Origin: Phoronis australis
Lineage: Eukaryota; Phoronida; Phoronidae
Length of the DNA stretch: 64,000 bases
Direction: 5' to 3'
Assembly: GCA_002633005.1 (NCBI GenBank)
Contig: NMRA01000715.1
Coordinates: forward strand, 28,971-92,970
The notes under the pieces were generated by a model. It was given only the letters and a program-made list of their open reading frames with translations, was not told where the DNA came from and searched no databases. Shown one piece after another: positions 25,035 through 38,700 of the stretch; the first letter of the stretch is position 1; each line of letters starts with the position of its first letter. The translations under genes were made by a program, and so were the position numbers.

Positions 25035-26664
25035 GCTCACTACTCCGAAGGCCCACTATATTAAAACCCATCACTGCGAACTGTTTTTTTTTTATTGTTG
25101 AAATTCTTTTACTTTTTACTCGACCTTCATAAATTTTCACGAATTCTTTTCGTTACTTAATATGAAAATGCCCACAGGTATGCTTTTCTAGTTTGTTGGA
25201 TAGTCAGGCATTTATGACTTAAAAGTCTAAAGGTTGAGTACTACGGACACCACATTAATTTCACTGATATTCTGCAATGTAATACAACTGTCAATAGTTG
25301 CGAGTTCATGATTTGTGGGATCAAATTGCAAAAAGTGACCCGGATATATCTATAAATTGCATGTTTATACTATTCATAATTCTAATGGAAACACGAGTAT
25401 TCATTCTTATTGCGTCTTCAATATGACATGTGCCATTCGTGGGCAATTTATATTGGATTGCAGGCCTTGCATTGTAAATCAAAATCTAGGTAATTGTGTC
25501 AAAGATCCTTTAACGTGAAGAGATATTCCTTAAGATCGAGGTAGCCGCGTCTAACCTGAAGACACGTCTGTAGTGAAGTTGTTCCAAGCCAACTAGCCTA
25601 GTTACATGAGTTCTCGTCTGACTCATGAATCATCGGCAAAAATAAAGTGACGGTTGTAGAATTCTTAGTCAGAATGACTGATAAGTTAGTATTAAACATT
25701 ACAACGAAGAGAATTGACGACCGAAAAGTTAAAAGAATAGCGATTGTTTGTTTTTTACCAAAAGCATAAAAATCCCACATTCATTCTTCCTACCCCGAAT
25801 GTGAGAAAGAAGGCATACGGTTTTTAATGCGTTCCTGGTGAACTTTTACAGTCCGCTGTGTCTACATACACGTACATGTACATGTACCTCTACACAGCCA
25901 CAAAAGGCCCTGAAGGGAGCGTGAGGGGGCATCGCTGAATGAGGAGCAGCGGATTAACCGTTGCACACAGTGGAATATCCACGACTCCAAAGGTTCAAGC
26001 CCATCCATGCATTGATTACTTTGCCCTTCACACCAATTCAGCTTCATTCACCAGGGGGCAGTTCCATTCAAATAGAAGTTTCCTGCCACGATTACACGAA
26101 CCGGTAACCTAACTTACAGAAAATGACGACCAGGGAAATATTGCAATTAAACAACGTAAAGTGTTCTTGGTGGTGTCATGGTGGTGATAAAATACCAGGT
26201 TTGGGTTGTCGCCACGGCTACGTTTCCGCAAGTCATAGATACGAGCTCTCGCTCACATGTGTTTCACGTTCTAATTGACTGTTAGCCAAATGTGCATAAG
26301 ATACTAGTAAAGGATTGACAGAAGAATTCAGGAATTGTAATGCGGTTAATTCACTTCCTTCGGAACTTTGATGTATATTCTCATGCATATATTCAGCTTA
26401 TTGATAGGTCTAGCACACGCTTTCATAAGCCGCTGAAGACCTTTTCATCCAATGGAAATTCTTGATCTGCAATGTGACTGTCCCAAGCTCATAAAAACAT
26501 CTTTCTGCCCTCGTTAGCAACGCATGTTTGTGGGGTTAAAGATGGCTGGCGTGTTATTTGTATATCCCAGCTCCGTGATTGGCTGGATTCATAGCTTGAT
26601 TAACATCAGAACAATCCAATCGCTGCTACTCGTTGTCTATTTTTTCTGCCTATGTACTCGTTAA
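25035..26664. repeat. 1.6-kb direct duplication, copy 1
   Basis: From GCTCACTACTCCGAAGGCCC to TATGTACTCGTTAA. It is almost identical to 26666-28358. It ends exactly at the single N at 26665, so it is probably an assembly duplicate. No gene is recognised; the open frames here are matched in both copies without coding signatures. Confidence 0.85.
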
Positions 26665-26665
26665 N

Positions 26666-28358
26666 GCTCACTACTCCGAAGGCCCACTACTCCGAAGGCC
26701 CACTGCTCCGAAGGCCCACTATAATAAAACCCATCACTGCGAACTGTTTTTTTTTGATTTACGGTCAAAATTCTTTTACTTTTTACTTGACCTTCATAAA
26801 TTTTCTCCAAATTTCACGAATTGATTTGTTACTTAATATGAAAATGCCCACATGTATGCTTTTCCAGCTTGTTGGATAGTCAGTCATTTAGGACTCAAAA
26901 GTCTAAAGGTTGAGTACTACGGAAACCACATTAATTTCACTGATATTCTGCAATGTAATACAACTGTCAATAGTTGCGAGTTCATGATTTGTGGGATCAA
27001 ATTGCAAAAAGTGACCCGGATAAATCTATAAATTGCATGTTTATACTATTAATAATTCTAATGGAAACACGAGTATTCATTCTTATTGCGTCTTCAATAT
27101 GACATGTGCCATTCGTGGACAATTTATATTGGATTGCAGGCCTTTCATTGTAAACCAAAATCTAGGTAATTGTGTCAAAGATCCTTTAACGTGAAGAGAT
27201 ATCCCTTAAGATCGAGGTAGCCGCGTCTAACCTGAAGACACGTCTGTAGTGAAGTTGTTCCAAGCCAACTAGCCTAGTTACATGAGTTCTCGTCTGACTC
27301 ATGAATCATCGGCAAAAATAAAGTGACGGTAGTAGAATTCTTAGTCAGAATGACTGACTTAAGGAAGCGTGATAAGTTAGTATTAAACATTACAACGAAG
27401 AGAATTGACGACCGAAAAGTTAAAAGAATAGCGATTGTTTGTTTTTTACCAAAAGCATAAAAATCCCACATTCATTCTTTCTACCCCGAATGTGAGAAAG
27501 AAGCCATACGGTTTTTAATGCGTTCCTGGTGAACTTTTACAGTCCGCTGTGTCTACATACACGTACATGTACATGTACCTCTACACAGCCACAAAAGGCC
27601 CTGAAGGGAGCGTGAGGGGGCATCGCTGAATGAGGAGCAGCGGATTAACCGTTGCACACAGTGGAATATCCACGATTCCAAAGGTTCAAGCCCATCCATG
27701 CATTGATTACTTTGCCCTTCATACCAATTCAGCTTCATTCACCAGGGGGCAGTTCCATTAAAATAGAAGTTTCCTGCCACGATTACATGAACCGGTAAAC
27801 TAACTTACAGAAAATGACGACCAGGGAAATATTGCACTGAATTAAACAACGTAAAATGTTCTGGTGGTGTCATGGTGGTGATAAAATACCAGGTTTGGGT
27901 TGTCGCCACGGCTACGTTTCCGCAAGTCATAGATACGAGCTCTCGCCCACATGTGTTTCACGTTCTAATTGATTGTTAGCCAAATGTGCACAAGATACTA
28001 GTAAAGGATTGACAGAAGAATTCATGAATTGTCATGCGGTTAATTCACTTCCTTCGGAACTTTGATGCATATTCTCATGCATATATTCAGCTTATTGATA
28101 GGTCTAGCACACGCTTTCATAAGCCGCTGAAGACCTTTTCATCCAATGTAAATTCTTGATCTGCAATGTGACTGTCCCAAGCTCATAAAAACATCTTTCT
28201 GCCCTCGTTAACAACGCATGTTTGTGGGGTTAAAGATGGCTGGCGTGTTATTTGTATATTCCAGCTCCGTGATTGGCTGGATTCATAGCTTGATTAACAT
28301 CAGAACAATCCAATCGCTGCTACTCGTTGTCTATTTTTTCTGCCTATGTACTCGTTAA
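26666..28358. repeat. 1.6-kb direct duplication, copy 2
   Basis: Near-identical to 25035-26664. Differences include two extra CTCCGAAGGCCCA units at its left end, a 15-base insertion near 27357 (CTTAAGGAAGCGTGA) and isolated substitutions, the level expected between two alleles. Confidence 0.85.
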
Positions 28359-29394
28359 GTTTCTTGTCGGGAATGTGAGAGTGCGTTTGGTAAATGATAT
28401 ATCACGTCTCATGTCAAACGGCGCTGTCTTCTAATACGGACAGAGGCAGCTCCTCGTCTCACAAAGATGTGATTTTGAACGCGTGAAAAGTTTTGTAGAA
28501 TAATGGCGCCACAAGTACCGTCTAGGCATTGAGATCGTACCACCAGGCCATGTCCAGCATGACAGTGTGGCAATGGTGTGTCGCACTTTTACAAAACTGC
28601 ACTGCACAAACAGTTATTTCACAATGTAATAAATTGCGAAGAAATACATTGTTTGCAATTCCATACGTATCTTCATTGTGAGTAAAACAACAGTTTTCGC
28701 AGTTCCTCGGTTCCTCGAGGAAGCAAAACATTATTTACAGTAAAATTATAAAGATGGTTTATATTTTATTGACACCTGTGACGTAAGCCGGAGCAAGAAA
28801 ATACATCTCATTATCCCTTTGATGGTCATGAATTAGCCAGTCGTAAAGACTGCTGCCTCCTGTTCAGCATGACGCAGTGTGCGCTCCCGCCAAAACTGTA
28901 CTATTACATGTACAAACTTACAAAGCTTGCGCTCCTGTCTCATCGACCTCGTTCTACGAAGGTGTGAGACCGTCTGCCTAGAAGGCTGAGAGGGGCGGAA
29001 ACATGCTCCGTAGGACAACATCCATGAGATTCGCGCGGTACAAGATTTTGTACCGCGGGTTCAACAATGGATAAACATCAGGGGTGATTTTGAGACTTCC
29101 ATTGAAGCAATGCAAAATGTGACGGAGCAGGGAGTCCAGGGACACCGGCGGAAGTTCCTTCTAAATATATACAGTGTATCCGCATATGCTTGAACTGCAC
29201 AACGCTTAGTTGGTTACTAGATTCCGTTAGCGTTTGCCTGGTGGCACTGAGAAATACCCTGGTGTGGCAGAGCCCCGAAGTTAGAAAGATCACCTTTCAT
29301 CTGCTGGCTGCATTTCAGATATCTCAACAACAATAACTAAGTAAATAAATAAATTATGTATGCGATAACAACTACATGTATCCTATAAGTGCAT

Positions 29395-29709
29395 TCAAAC
29401 ACTCCACGTCGTTGTTTTGGGTTGCCCAGAAGGCGTGGCAGGAGAAACACTAGTAGATATGTGGCTGTGATCGACGATCGTTTCATTGAACATCACTTTA
29501 CAGAAGTCCATGTCGCCACTCTGCGAGCACGTGTTTCCCTGACTAAGGTTCACAAAGGCCATAATGAGTCCGACAACAAATGTAGTTATCCCAAACAAGC
29601 ACACTAGAATGGCAGGGACATTCTTGACAGATAATATTCGCTCGTTCTGCAGCTTTAAATAACACAGCGGAGGAATAATGAAGGCGAGTGGTGCTGCGGC
29701 CATGACACC
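29395..29709 (-). CDS. SLC38A11-like: Transporter exon 12: TM10, TM11, C-terminus and stop
   Basis: The acceptor TTTTTAG|GGT is at 29710/29709; the stop TGA is at 29397-29395. It reads GVMAAAPLAFIIPPLCYLKL, a second helix VPAILVCLFGITTFVVGLIM, and an outward tail with a CSQSGDMDFC cysteine pair, an N-glycosylation site (NETI) and a Ser/Thr/Pro-rich end. 105 codons including the stop. Confidence 0.94.
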   Translation of the reverse strand, partial: GVMAAAPLAFIIPPLCYLKLQNERILSVKNVPAILVCLFGITTFVVGLIMAFVNLSQGNTCSQSGDMDFCKVMFNETIVDHSHISTSVSPATPSGQPKTTTWSV

Positions 29710-32700
29710 CTAAAAATACAATCGGCATTTTAAGTACATAGTAACAATCTCCAAAAGCAACATTTAATGTTTGGTGAACTTGTAACTTATGTTAAACTGT
29801 TTGATTTCTACATTTGCGAGCATGCACTAACACGTTTCGCACATCAATTGTAACAAGATCGTCCCGGCGTGATTGCCATTGCACAACGGCAGAACCCTCA
29901 TATGTTCCGGAAGTAAAAAGCTTGTTGATTTCATTGGCCTCGTTTTGGAACGTTACGTTGAAAACCTATGTGGTGTATGGCTTGAAATTATCCCAATCCC
30001 AATTTCAACCGTTTAAAAGTACCGAAATTGAAAAGGTTTAGTTAAGAAAAGGGATTCTGTTCTGGTCACAATTAACCCGAAGGACTTGTTACGTCAGCTC
30101 CCTCCGCGTTTTCCTGTCTTTTGTTGATAGCGGGAAGGCGAAGAACTAACCACGTATTTATGGATATTTGTCAAGTTTAATAAATATCCAACTTTCTCTT
30201 GTTGAAGTTGCAGCCCACATCTCAGAAGCAATAGTTAGTAGGCATTCGAGGGCGAATGAAGTAATGAAGCGTGGAAAACAGGTAAAAAATTCGACAATAA
30301 AAGGAGTATGTGGTACTTCAATGGCATGAAAAAGACACTACGAAAATGCTTGACAGATTTTGAGACACTGTGGGTGCATACATGTACACTGTACAACAAG
30401 AATCGAGTGTTCTTTTGTAATCCGGTCCCATGGAGCTATTGCAAAGGAATTTCTTATAGAGACAACGATAAATAGCACACGAATGTACGAAAATTCTTAA
30501 GCTGACCTATTTTTTAAAAGAACGTTTTTGGACATTATCGTTTTTACGGCCCACAAAAACAATCTTTCACGATTTGCTGAACCCGTTTCCTGAAATTAAC
30601 GCAGACTGGGCCTACATGTACGTTTGATATGAACTGTTGAAAATGTTTTTATGTTAAATTCTGTAAAATTGCTCTTGGAGTTGGAAACTCTTGCTCAAAC
30701 GCAGCTGTATTGGGTGAATGTGGAATTTATCCGCTCTATGCAAAGTATTATGTCACGTGTGTAAAATATTGGCTAAAGTTATTGAAAATGCCACCTACTA
30801 GATACGCTAAAGCGGCTTATGACATGTTAATTGATTTAGATAGGAATGGAAGAAATACTTGGGTATCTTCTGTTAGACAATTGCTATCAAAATACGGTTT
30901 TTATCAAATTTGGTTGAATCAAGGTGTCACGTGCGAAGTCTCGTTTTTAAGTTTCTTCGCGCAAAGAGTTAATGACTGTTATGAGCAAGGTTGGCGATCA
31001 GAAATTGANGAGATTAACGCAGACTGGGCATACATGTACGTTTGATATGAACTGCCAGCATGCCATAGCTTTGTGTATTTATGTAATTATAGTGTATCGG
31101 TGACGATCAGAAGACTAGACGCCTGTGAGTTTAACCAAAAGATGTCGCTCAAATGATTCCTTGAGCTCCTTCGACACTTATACTATAACTTAATATGTAA
31201 TGAAACTAAAAAACAAACAAAACTCACGTTGAGCTCCAACACGATTCCTAAACAGCTCGTAGTCATAGAGATAGCAGCATTTATGACCACAATAATAACG
31301 GTTTCAAGGATGTGTCTCCAGAGTGTCTGTGGTTGTCGGTTCGCAAACACTGAGTTCTCCAGCACCTACAGAAATAATAGAACATCAAATCTAACAAAAT
31401 AGGGAATTTGATAAAAAAAAGATCCGATGTTGCATTCATCAACAAAGGAAGTAATGCAAAATAAGAAAGGCACATGTCTGACACGAGAGGCAAATGCTGT
31501 CTGTGCCTTTGCTCTGGAATGGCGCAACCGTTAGCATTGGGCCACAGAGCACTTCCAAAACAGCCCAACTGATGGCAAACCAACAAAAGTGAGATGAAGA
31601 AGCATGTCTGGTGGTTTTTGGAGTGAAAACAGACAATTTTGAGTGCAAAAAGAGTGTAGGTGACCTTTCATGCGGTACAACAAGCGTGTTTAGGCCGCAA
31701 TGCGGGACCATTACACAAATCACCTAGGTGCAAGGTTTGTGAAGCCCGTTGGCCCAGTATACATTTCATAGTTGCAGATTTTATACTCCCCGTAAGAGGA
31801 AAGGGGCGGCTGCGTTGAAGTTATTTTCGAAACCAAAACCAACAAAAACTGCCGAATGCCACCTTTATCTGAAAGCCAGTAACCCAGCGTGTATCTTTTG
31901 GTATAAGCTGGGTTACCACTCTTGTAATGAAACATTCTTTTATAATTGTGTACACATACATATGTATATTCAATCCCCAGTTTGGACAAGAAGCCTTCTA
32001 TTACATGTAAGTCTGTCTGGATTGCTCTAATCGACCAGTGATCTGCTTAATTCAGGGGACTAGAGGGTATGCGCGGTTAGCACAAAGTCCCCGGTTCGAA
32101 CCTCGGTCAGGACAGCGATCTTTTCAGACTTAACAATAGGTCACCATGACCAGTTGCAACATGTGGTGTTGAGGACTTGTAATTCTTACTTACCAAAACA
32201 TTCTGCTGGATAAATTAAAAGATTACCTCTCGTGTAACGAAGCACTCTATTGGATAAGTTAGGGCGATAGTGAGGGCGAAGGCAGCGGAGGCAACATTGA
32301 CTAGAGTGTCTTGACTGCAGTAATTTTCCAGAATATCGCCTGAAATGAAATTATTTTCAGTGCTTGCCCGACAATTTCAAATACAATTCTCATTTCCAGG
32401 ATTAATTTTATTTATGACGACTAAGTATTAAAATTCTATTATGCATCGGTTGACGACATGATGTTCCATCAATGAAAGTTGTGAATTAGCTGTGACATCA
32501 AGTATTTTGAGTGCTTCCTTGCATAGGCGGCGCAGCAATGAAATAATTGGGGGCTATAGCCCCCTAGCCTCCCATGGTGCGTCGCCCATGTCAGATGTAC
32601 ACTCGGTATAATACCAGCTAAACAGTGAGTATCACGAAGTGAGCAGTCGAGTTACAAAAATCCGTCCAGGTTTTTTTTTCAATTAAAACGATCAAATGCG

Positions 32701-35700
32701 AAACCAGTTCTCTCAAACCAATCCTAAATGATACATAAATGATGTTTTAACGCATGCTTTATTTTTGTTTAACCTTTCACTCCAGGAGGTCATCAAACAA
32801 AATGACAGCCGCAGATGTAAAAATACTGAAGTTTGTAATCTATATAAACTGAACAGTCGCAGGTGAATAAAGACACGTAAATACCTGCAGAATTATAGTG
32901 AAATTTTCACATTTTAGATACACATTTTGATTAATGGGACTTATCCCAGAGCCACGTGACACTAAAAGGCCTCTGATCAGTGTTTGCAAGCACAGAAACG
33001 ATGAAACTTGCGAAAAAATAGGCTATAATGTTCAAAGTACCTTGCGTATATCCGGTGAAGGTTGCGTATCCAGTGATACCGAACATAAGCATACATATCA
33101 TAGAGATGAGAACACTGAGGTGAGTGACGAGATTCCAGCGAGACTGGCTCGGGTTCTCCATAGACTCGTATATAAGAAATGAATTGTGATGGCACATATA
33201 GGCTACAAAATAACAGATACAATGTGTTTAAAGGAGATGACACCACTATCATGAAAGTTAAATATATAATATTCAGAGAGATACGAAATTCATGTCAATA
33301 GAAGTTTTAAAAACACGTGGGTACTGCATAGTTATAACACATAACCGCATAATTTCGTTAAAATCTGGAAAGATGTATAGTGACAATATTTAGTTCCTTG
33401 CATCCCAGTCAGAGGCGGAATAACGTTATGCGTTAAATAGAGAGATCTTCTATACGCAGATAGGAATCTGTGATGTCACTAATGTGACAAAAAATGGGAG
33501 TTTTGTGCGCGTTGAGATTGCACCGCCCCCTATAGTATCTTACGTATTTCCGGAAGTGGCGGATAAAAAACCGGAGGGAAGAACAGGGTATCTTTGTGTC
33601 GCAATCAACTGTAGGAGAAATGGGAAGAATAGGAATAGATCCATTTCAAAAACTCCAAATACCAAAGAGATTGGTAGGGCAAATTTACCAGATCTAAACA
33701 GCACATCATGGAAGAAATCATCCAGAAAGCCAACTGCGTGGTAAGCAGAGTAGGTTAATTTTCAAGGCTCTATTAAAAAATTGGCGAAATGAAAACTTTG
33801 ATTGATTATTATTTCAGAAGACAGAAGCACTGTTTAGAAAATTGAAAAGAATTATAAATGTTCAAGATTTTGTCCTGAACTCTATAACGTTTACCAGAAA
33901 TGATTGTCACTCACTTTCACAAATATGTTCACACATTTCAAAATCTATATCATTTCTAGTGCTTCGGAAAACGTGACGTCACTGCCAGCAGTGAGCATAT
34001 AACTTGGACTTGCTTTGATGTTTCATCCAAAAATAATAAAAAGTTGGAAATTAGAGCCCTGATGCCATTAAACAAAATATAGGAAATCCAACTGTTGAGA
34101 GTACAAAATTAACTTTTTAAAACTCGTCGTTTTGTTTAACTCCCTATGGAGCCTCAGCAACTCCAGTGGAATACGTCCACAAGTTACGCCAGTAGTCGAG
34201 TGCAGGCTTGGATTCCTCGGTATCTAACCACGTATAGAAAATCTCTAGTTTAATCCATTTCATAACGATTAAAGCGCGCGAAAAGTAAAATGCTCTGCAG
34301 GAATTAGTAACAACGTTTGGTAACATCTTGAATTATCAGGGACAGGGTGGCACCGGTCAAAGGCACTGGATCTAGCAGAGAAATAAAGTAAAGAATTGAT
34401 ACTGGGTACAAAATGACATAATTTAGGAATATACGACTGAAACTTATATACCAGTTAAGACTATCATTAGGAAAGCTGCCAAGTGGATTAAAGTGACAAA
34501 GTCTTCCCTTTAGATCCGTCACAGCGTGCAATCTAAACAAACTCTAGCGTTGCAGCCAAACGCTGTGCTGGTTGAGCTAAATCCTAGTCAGCATATTACT
34601 GGGTATTTTCAGCGTATTTAACTGATGAAGTCACTGGCTTTGATTTCAGCAAATGTCAGACCGACAACAGCGAGAATTGGCAGCCTATTATAAAATCACA
34701 AATCACAAGATTTTAATGATTTATAGCTCCGATCAAGGCTAATAACACCTATAAGCAACAGTTATCCCCAACTTGCGGTTTTCGGCTTCTGCAGAAAAGC
34801 TGATAAAAGTCCGTTTAACTCCAGACAACAGGGCTTCCTTGCGTCAGCTAGAGCGCGATGAACGAACATATTGAAGGTAAATCATCTTGCCATTTTTAAC
34901 GAACTTTGATTGAAGGAAGACTTGACTGTACTTCGGGAGCAAGTTTTCTGTTATACAGAATTTGTTGAATACACGACACTTTTCATTTTTCACGGTCTTT
35001 ATTCCGTTGCGTTCATACTTTCTGAACAAAACTCTACTCTCTACTGAACATAGATACAGTAACTGACCTAGCGACATAATTAAAAAGACACACGATATTT
35101 CGAAACATACTTGTTTCATTCTCAAGTGAAGATAAAATGACGCAGTAATGCCACCACAGAGTATAAGCTGACGACACACACAGTGAGACACGGCGGGTGT
35201 GAAATACTGCAAAGAATGACTAAAGAATTAGGGTAACAGGAAAGTCACGCAAACAAGTGTAACGTGCGGCGCGACCCTGTTTGCTGCTCATTCAAAATAG
35301 GCTTCTCAAAAGCAATTAAAAGGGACTCTAATACTTTCAAACGCAGCACATCTTGCTCCACGTAGCGAATTGACGTGTTTTCCACAATTTCTTGACNCAA
35401 TTGAGAGATTTATATGAACAACACAGACGACAGTAATACAGCGTGTCAATCAATCACTACATCAGGTGCAATAAAGTACGCGATACACAATTTTCAGTAC
35501 TATGGAAACAGAACCGTTTTGAGAGTGGCTTGCGTGCAAAACAACGTTTCGTTTAAATCACATGTAACAAATAAGTTTGAGCAATTGGTTACATATGACG
35601 TTTCATTATTTTTTATGAATAACATGAATAACGATTTATGCACAACTATTATTACCTGGGCGTAAAAAAGCGGTCGATATATTCAAAACGTAAAATAATA

Positions 35701-38700
35701 TCAATTCCAAAGTAACTTAACTTCCAATGTGACGTGGAACAAGGATAAGAACGTCAGGCAAAAATTTACACGTAGACAAAAAACGTCATGCAGGTTAATC
35801 GAATATTTTCGAAAGCGTTTGACAAAATTGCGGTATCACGCGCTCGGTATTCGAATAACGTTCTGCAAACTTTTCCTTCGCAGCAGCAGGAATACATGTG
35901 TTCGCGGTTTCGAGACGGCGGGCATGCGAAGCACACGCGCACTCGCCTGGAAGAGAACTAGTTGTCTCGAGCACCCAGCCTCTATTAGCATTACTGTGGT
36001 GAACATATTATTTTAAATTTGTCTCTGATTGGTCCATCAAAGATGATGTGAACCTGTGCACGCGTAGTTAATTAGCCTGAACATACAAGTGTGTCTTTAG
36101 ATTACGATATGGAGACTCGACAATAAAACTCGCGAGTAAATAGCAAAAGATAGCGCTTGAGAACTTGAATATCGCGGCGTTCAACGCTTGTGAAAATAAA
36201 TGTTCACTTCAATCATGAAGTTAACTTTCATTGCTCGCATGTAGTCTTCGCAGATGCTTGCAAAGTCGGTAAGTTATGGCCAGCGCCTTTCGTGTTATCA
36301 AGTCTTTATGTGCAACAAGTTCCGCAAAGACTTGATTTTTCTTTTTATATGGATCCTGCGGGAACTTTGTGGAAACGAGGCAGTGATCTGGAAAATTATC
36401 GGATTATTACCGACATTCAAGTGTACTCCAGAACTGAGTATAAGTAGTTGAGAGAAAGAAAAATGACTGTGTGTCCTAAATATTTTAGGGAAGGCGCATG
36501 AATTTGTTTAATCCTGATAATTAAATATTGAAGATACGAACTTTTTGCAGTTTTTGGTTTTCACGCATTCGCTTCAGAATCAAACTCTTCACAGTTATTG
36601 AAGAACTCACACCAAATTTAATAATTATGCTGCCATAAATAAGCATATTCGGTCTTTTTGCCTACGACGTCACATGCTAATGAATCTATCCTGCTCTTCG
36701 ATAAAAATTGTGGAATAGATAGATCGAACTCTTCGTTGGAGTAGCCCTACCAGGAAATGTCCATTCTAAAATAAGAGAATTGGCAAATCAAATAGCCCAA
36801 ACATTGCAGTAGTTTTAACCTCTCGTGTAAAATATAATACGTATTCCTCGCATAATGCTTACACATATTTTTCAGCTATAGTTGTAGCGCGTATTACAAT
36901 GACTGCCAAAACGAAGATAAGCAGGATGAACGACACAAATCCCCACTGCAAAGAAACATGCAAGCAAAGTTTACAAACAGATAATGTATAACAACAGCTT
37001 CCCACATGCAATAACAACAGTTCAACATCAAACAACCAGTGCGTGTAAATCATAAAAACACATTAAACTAAATATATGCATAAATTTAAAGCCTTTCTCG
37101 AACGGATTTTGTTTTTCCAAATGTATTGTACTATCCAGATAGTCCTAGAAATACTTTGGCATCTAGAGCAAAATGCGATTTGAACACGCGAACGCAGGTA
37201 CGTCAAATGATACGCGAAATAGACATTTCACGCCTCTTTGCTTCACAACCATGAAACAGCAAACTAAAAACGGTGGACGGCAGAGGTTCTAATCATTCGT
37301 TGGTACTCGCGGTAGACTGAGGGACTTGCCGCTAGGAGCGTGGGTCGTTCAGGTTGCCATCTTCCCAAGTATTTGCTACGGACTATGGTTGATTGTCGTT
37401 AGCTCTACCAGTAACATAAATATTTTGTAGAAGATGACCTATAAGCCGTAGAAAATGATTATTTCTTAAATTGAAATTGAAATTGAAAAAACTCATTGCA
37501 TTGTCTTTTAACGTCTTGAAAATTCCTAATTATAAAATACACAAAACGGATAGGCCTACTTTGTAGATTTCTTCAGTAAAGCGTCCAATATGCCCGTTTG
37601 TTGTGAATCTGACGGTGACCTCTCGCTATTCTGAGGACATGCCCGATAAACACTCATGTACTGCACTGCCTTCGAAGTCCCCAGTGTTATTGTTTGTGAC
37701 AAACAAATCCAACCCATAACAAATATACTGGAAGATGGCAACCGGAATGACACACGCTACTAACGATCCTAGCTGCTAAATAAATGTGTAAATCCCCTTT
37801 ACGAATCATAAACGGGTACCAGAATATACTGAATGGAAAAATAACGAGAGTGGGTGTTGTTCGTGGCTACTTGAATCAATGAAGTATTCACCTAATAACG
37901 TGGACTAAAGTCTGGCAATACGCATATTAAACCGTTCATTACAGTCGGCATGTCTTCAGTTTAGTGCGATCCAGTGGTGCTTTTTAAAACGTATTCTAGG
38001 AACTTAACTTGCACGTGTTACCGATCAAGGAAGGCTTTAAAACTATCAAGTGGTTATCAGATGCATGTGATTACTCCAGATAGGCCATGAAACCGACAGC
38101 ATCGCGAAGGCGTTTTGGTGTCACGATTCAACCAAATGGTTCGTTCCGAATTGCCGCACCGACATTCTGTAGACCTAGACCTTATCCAACTAAGTATTCC
38201 CATGATGCAGCAAGGTCTGGCAGGTTGCAGCTACATCATACTGGCTAGTCTTCTTATTTGCAAAACCACCGTTCTAGCGCCTGGCGCACCTCAAAAACGG
38301 TCACCGTGACTTATACAATTCGTTTTCTACGTCTGCTAAACAGGAAATGTCAGTTTGGGATTGTACGTTGATCTGATAACCATTGAACGATTCAAACCAA
38401 CCGAAGCCGCAAACTATAGTGCAGTTCTTTAGGGGAAGATTACGAAGCAAATATAACAGAATATAATCTGGACGCCACCGGAACCTATTGGCTAAAGCCC
38501 TGCTCCAACTATCGGTTATAGCCCTACTCCAATTATCTGCTAATTACAGGGTTTCTAACTACGGAAAGCCAAAGCGGAATTATCCAAATACTTACATGTA
38601 CATTACGTAATGCAGAAAGTATAAAATCTAACACAAAATATCTCAATTCACGCCGATAAAATATATTCACTACATCATTTCCCTTTCACACACAAATTAC

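Noticed and set aside
25598-27738. Paired minus-strand frames of 60-65 codons conserved between two places
   Set aside because: The conservation is explained by the 1.6-kb duplicated segment at the N seam, not by coding constraint.
32060-32110. tRNA-like GGTTCGAACC B-box with an upstream GCGGTTAGCA
   Set aside because: No cloverleaf can be drawn: the acceptor stem and anticodon arm are absent and box spacing is too short. At best a tRNA-derived SINE relic.
34844-35212. Minus-strand frame of 122 codons considered for the missing transporter exon
   Set aside because: No GVMSF-like TM6 motif and no matching splice phases.
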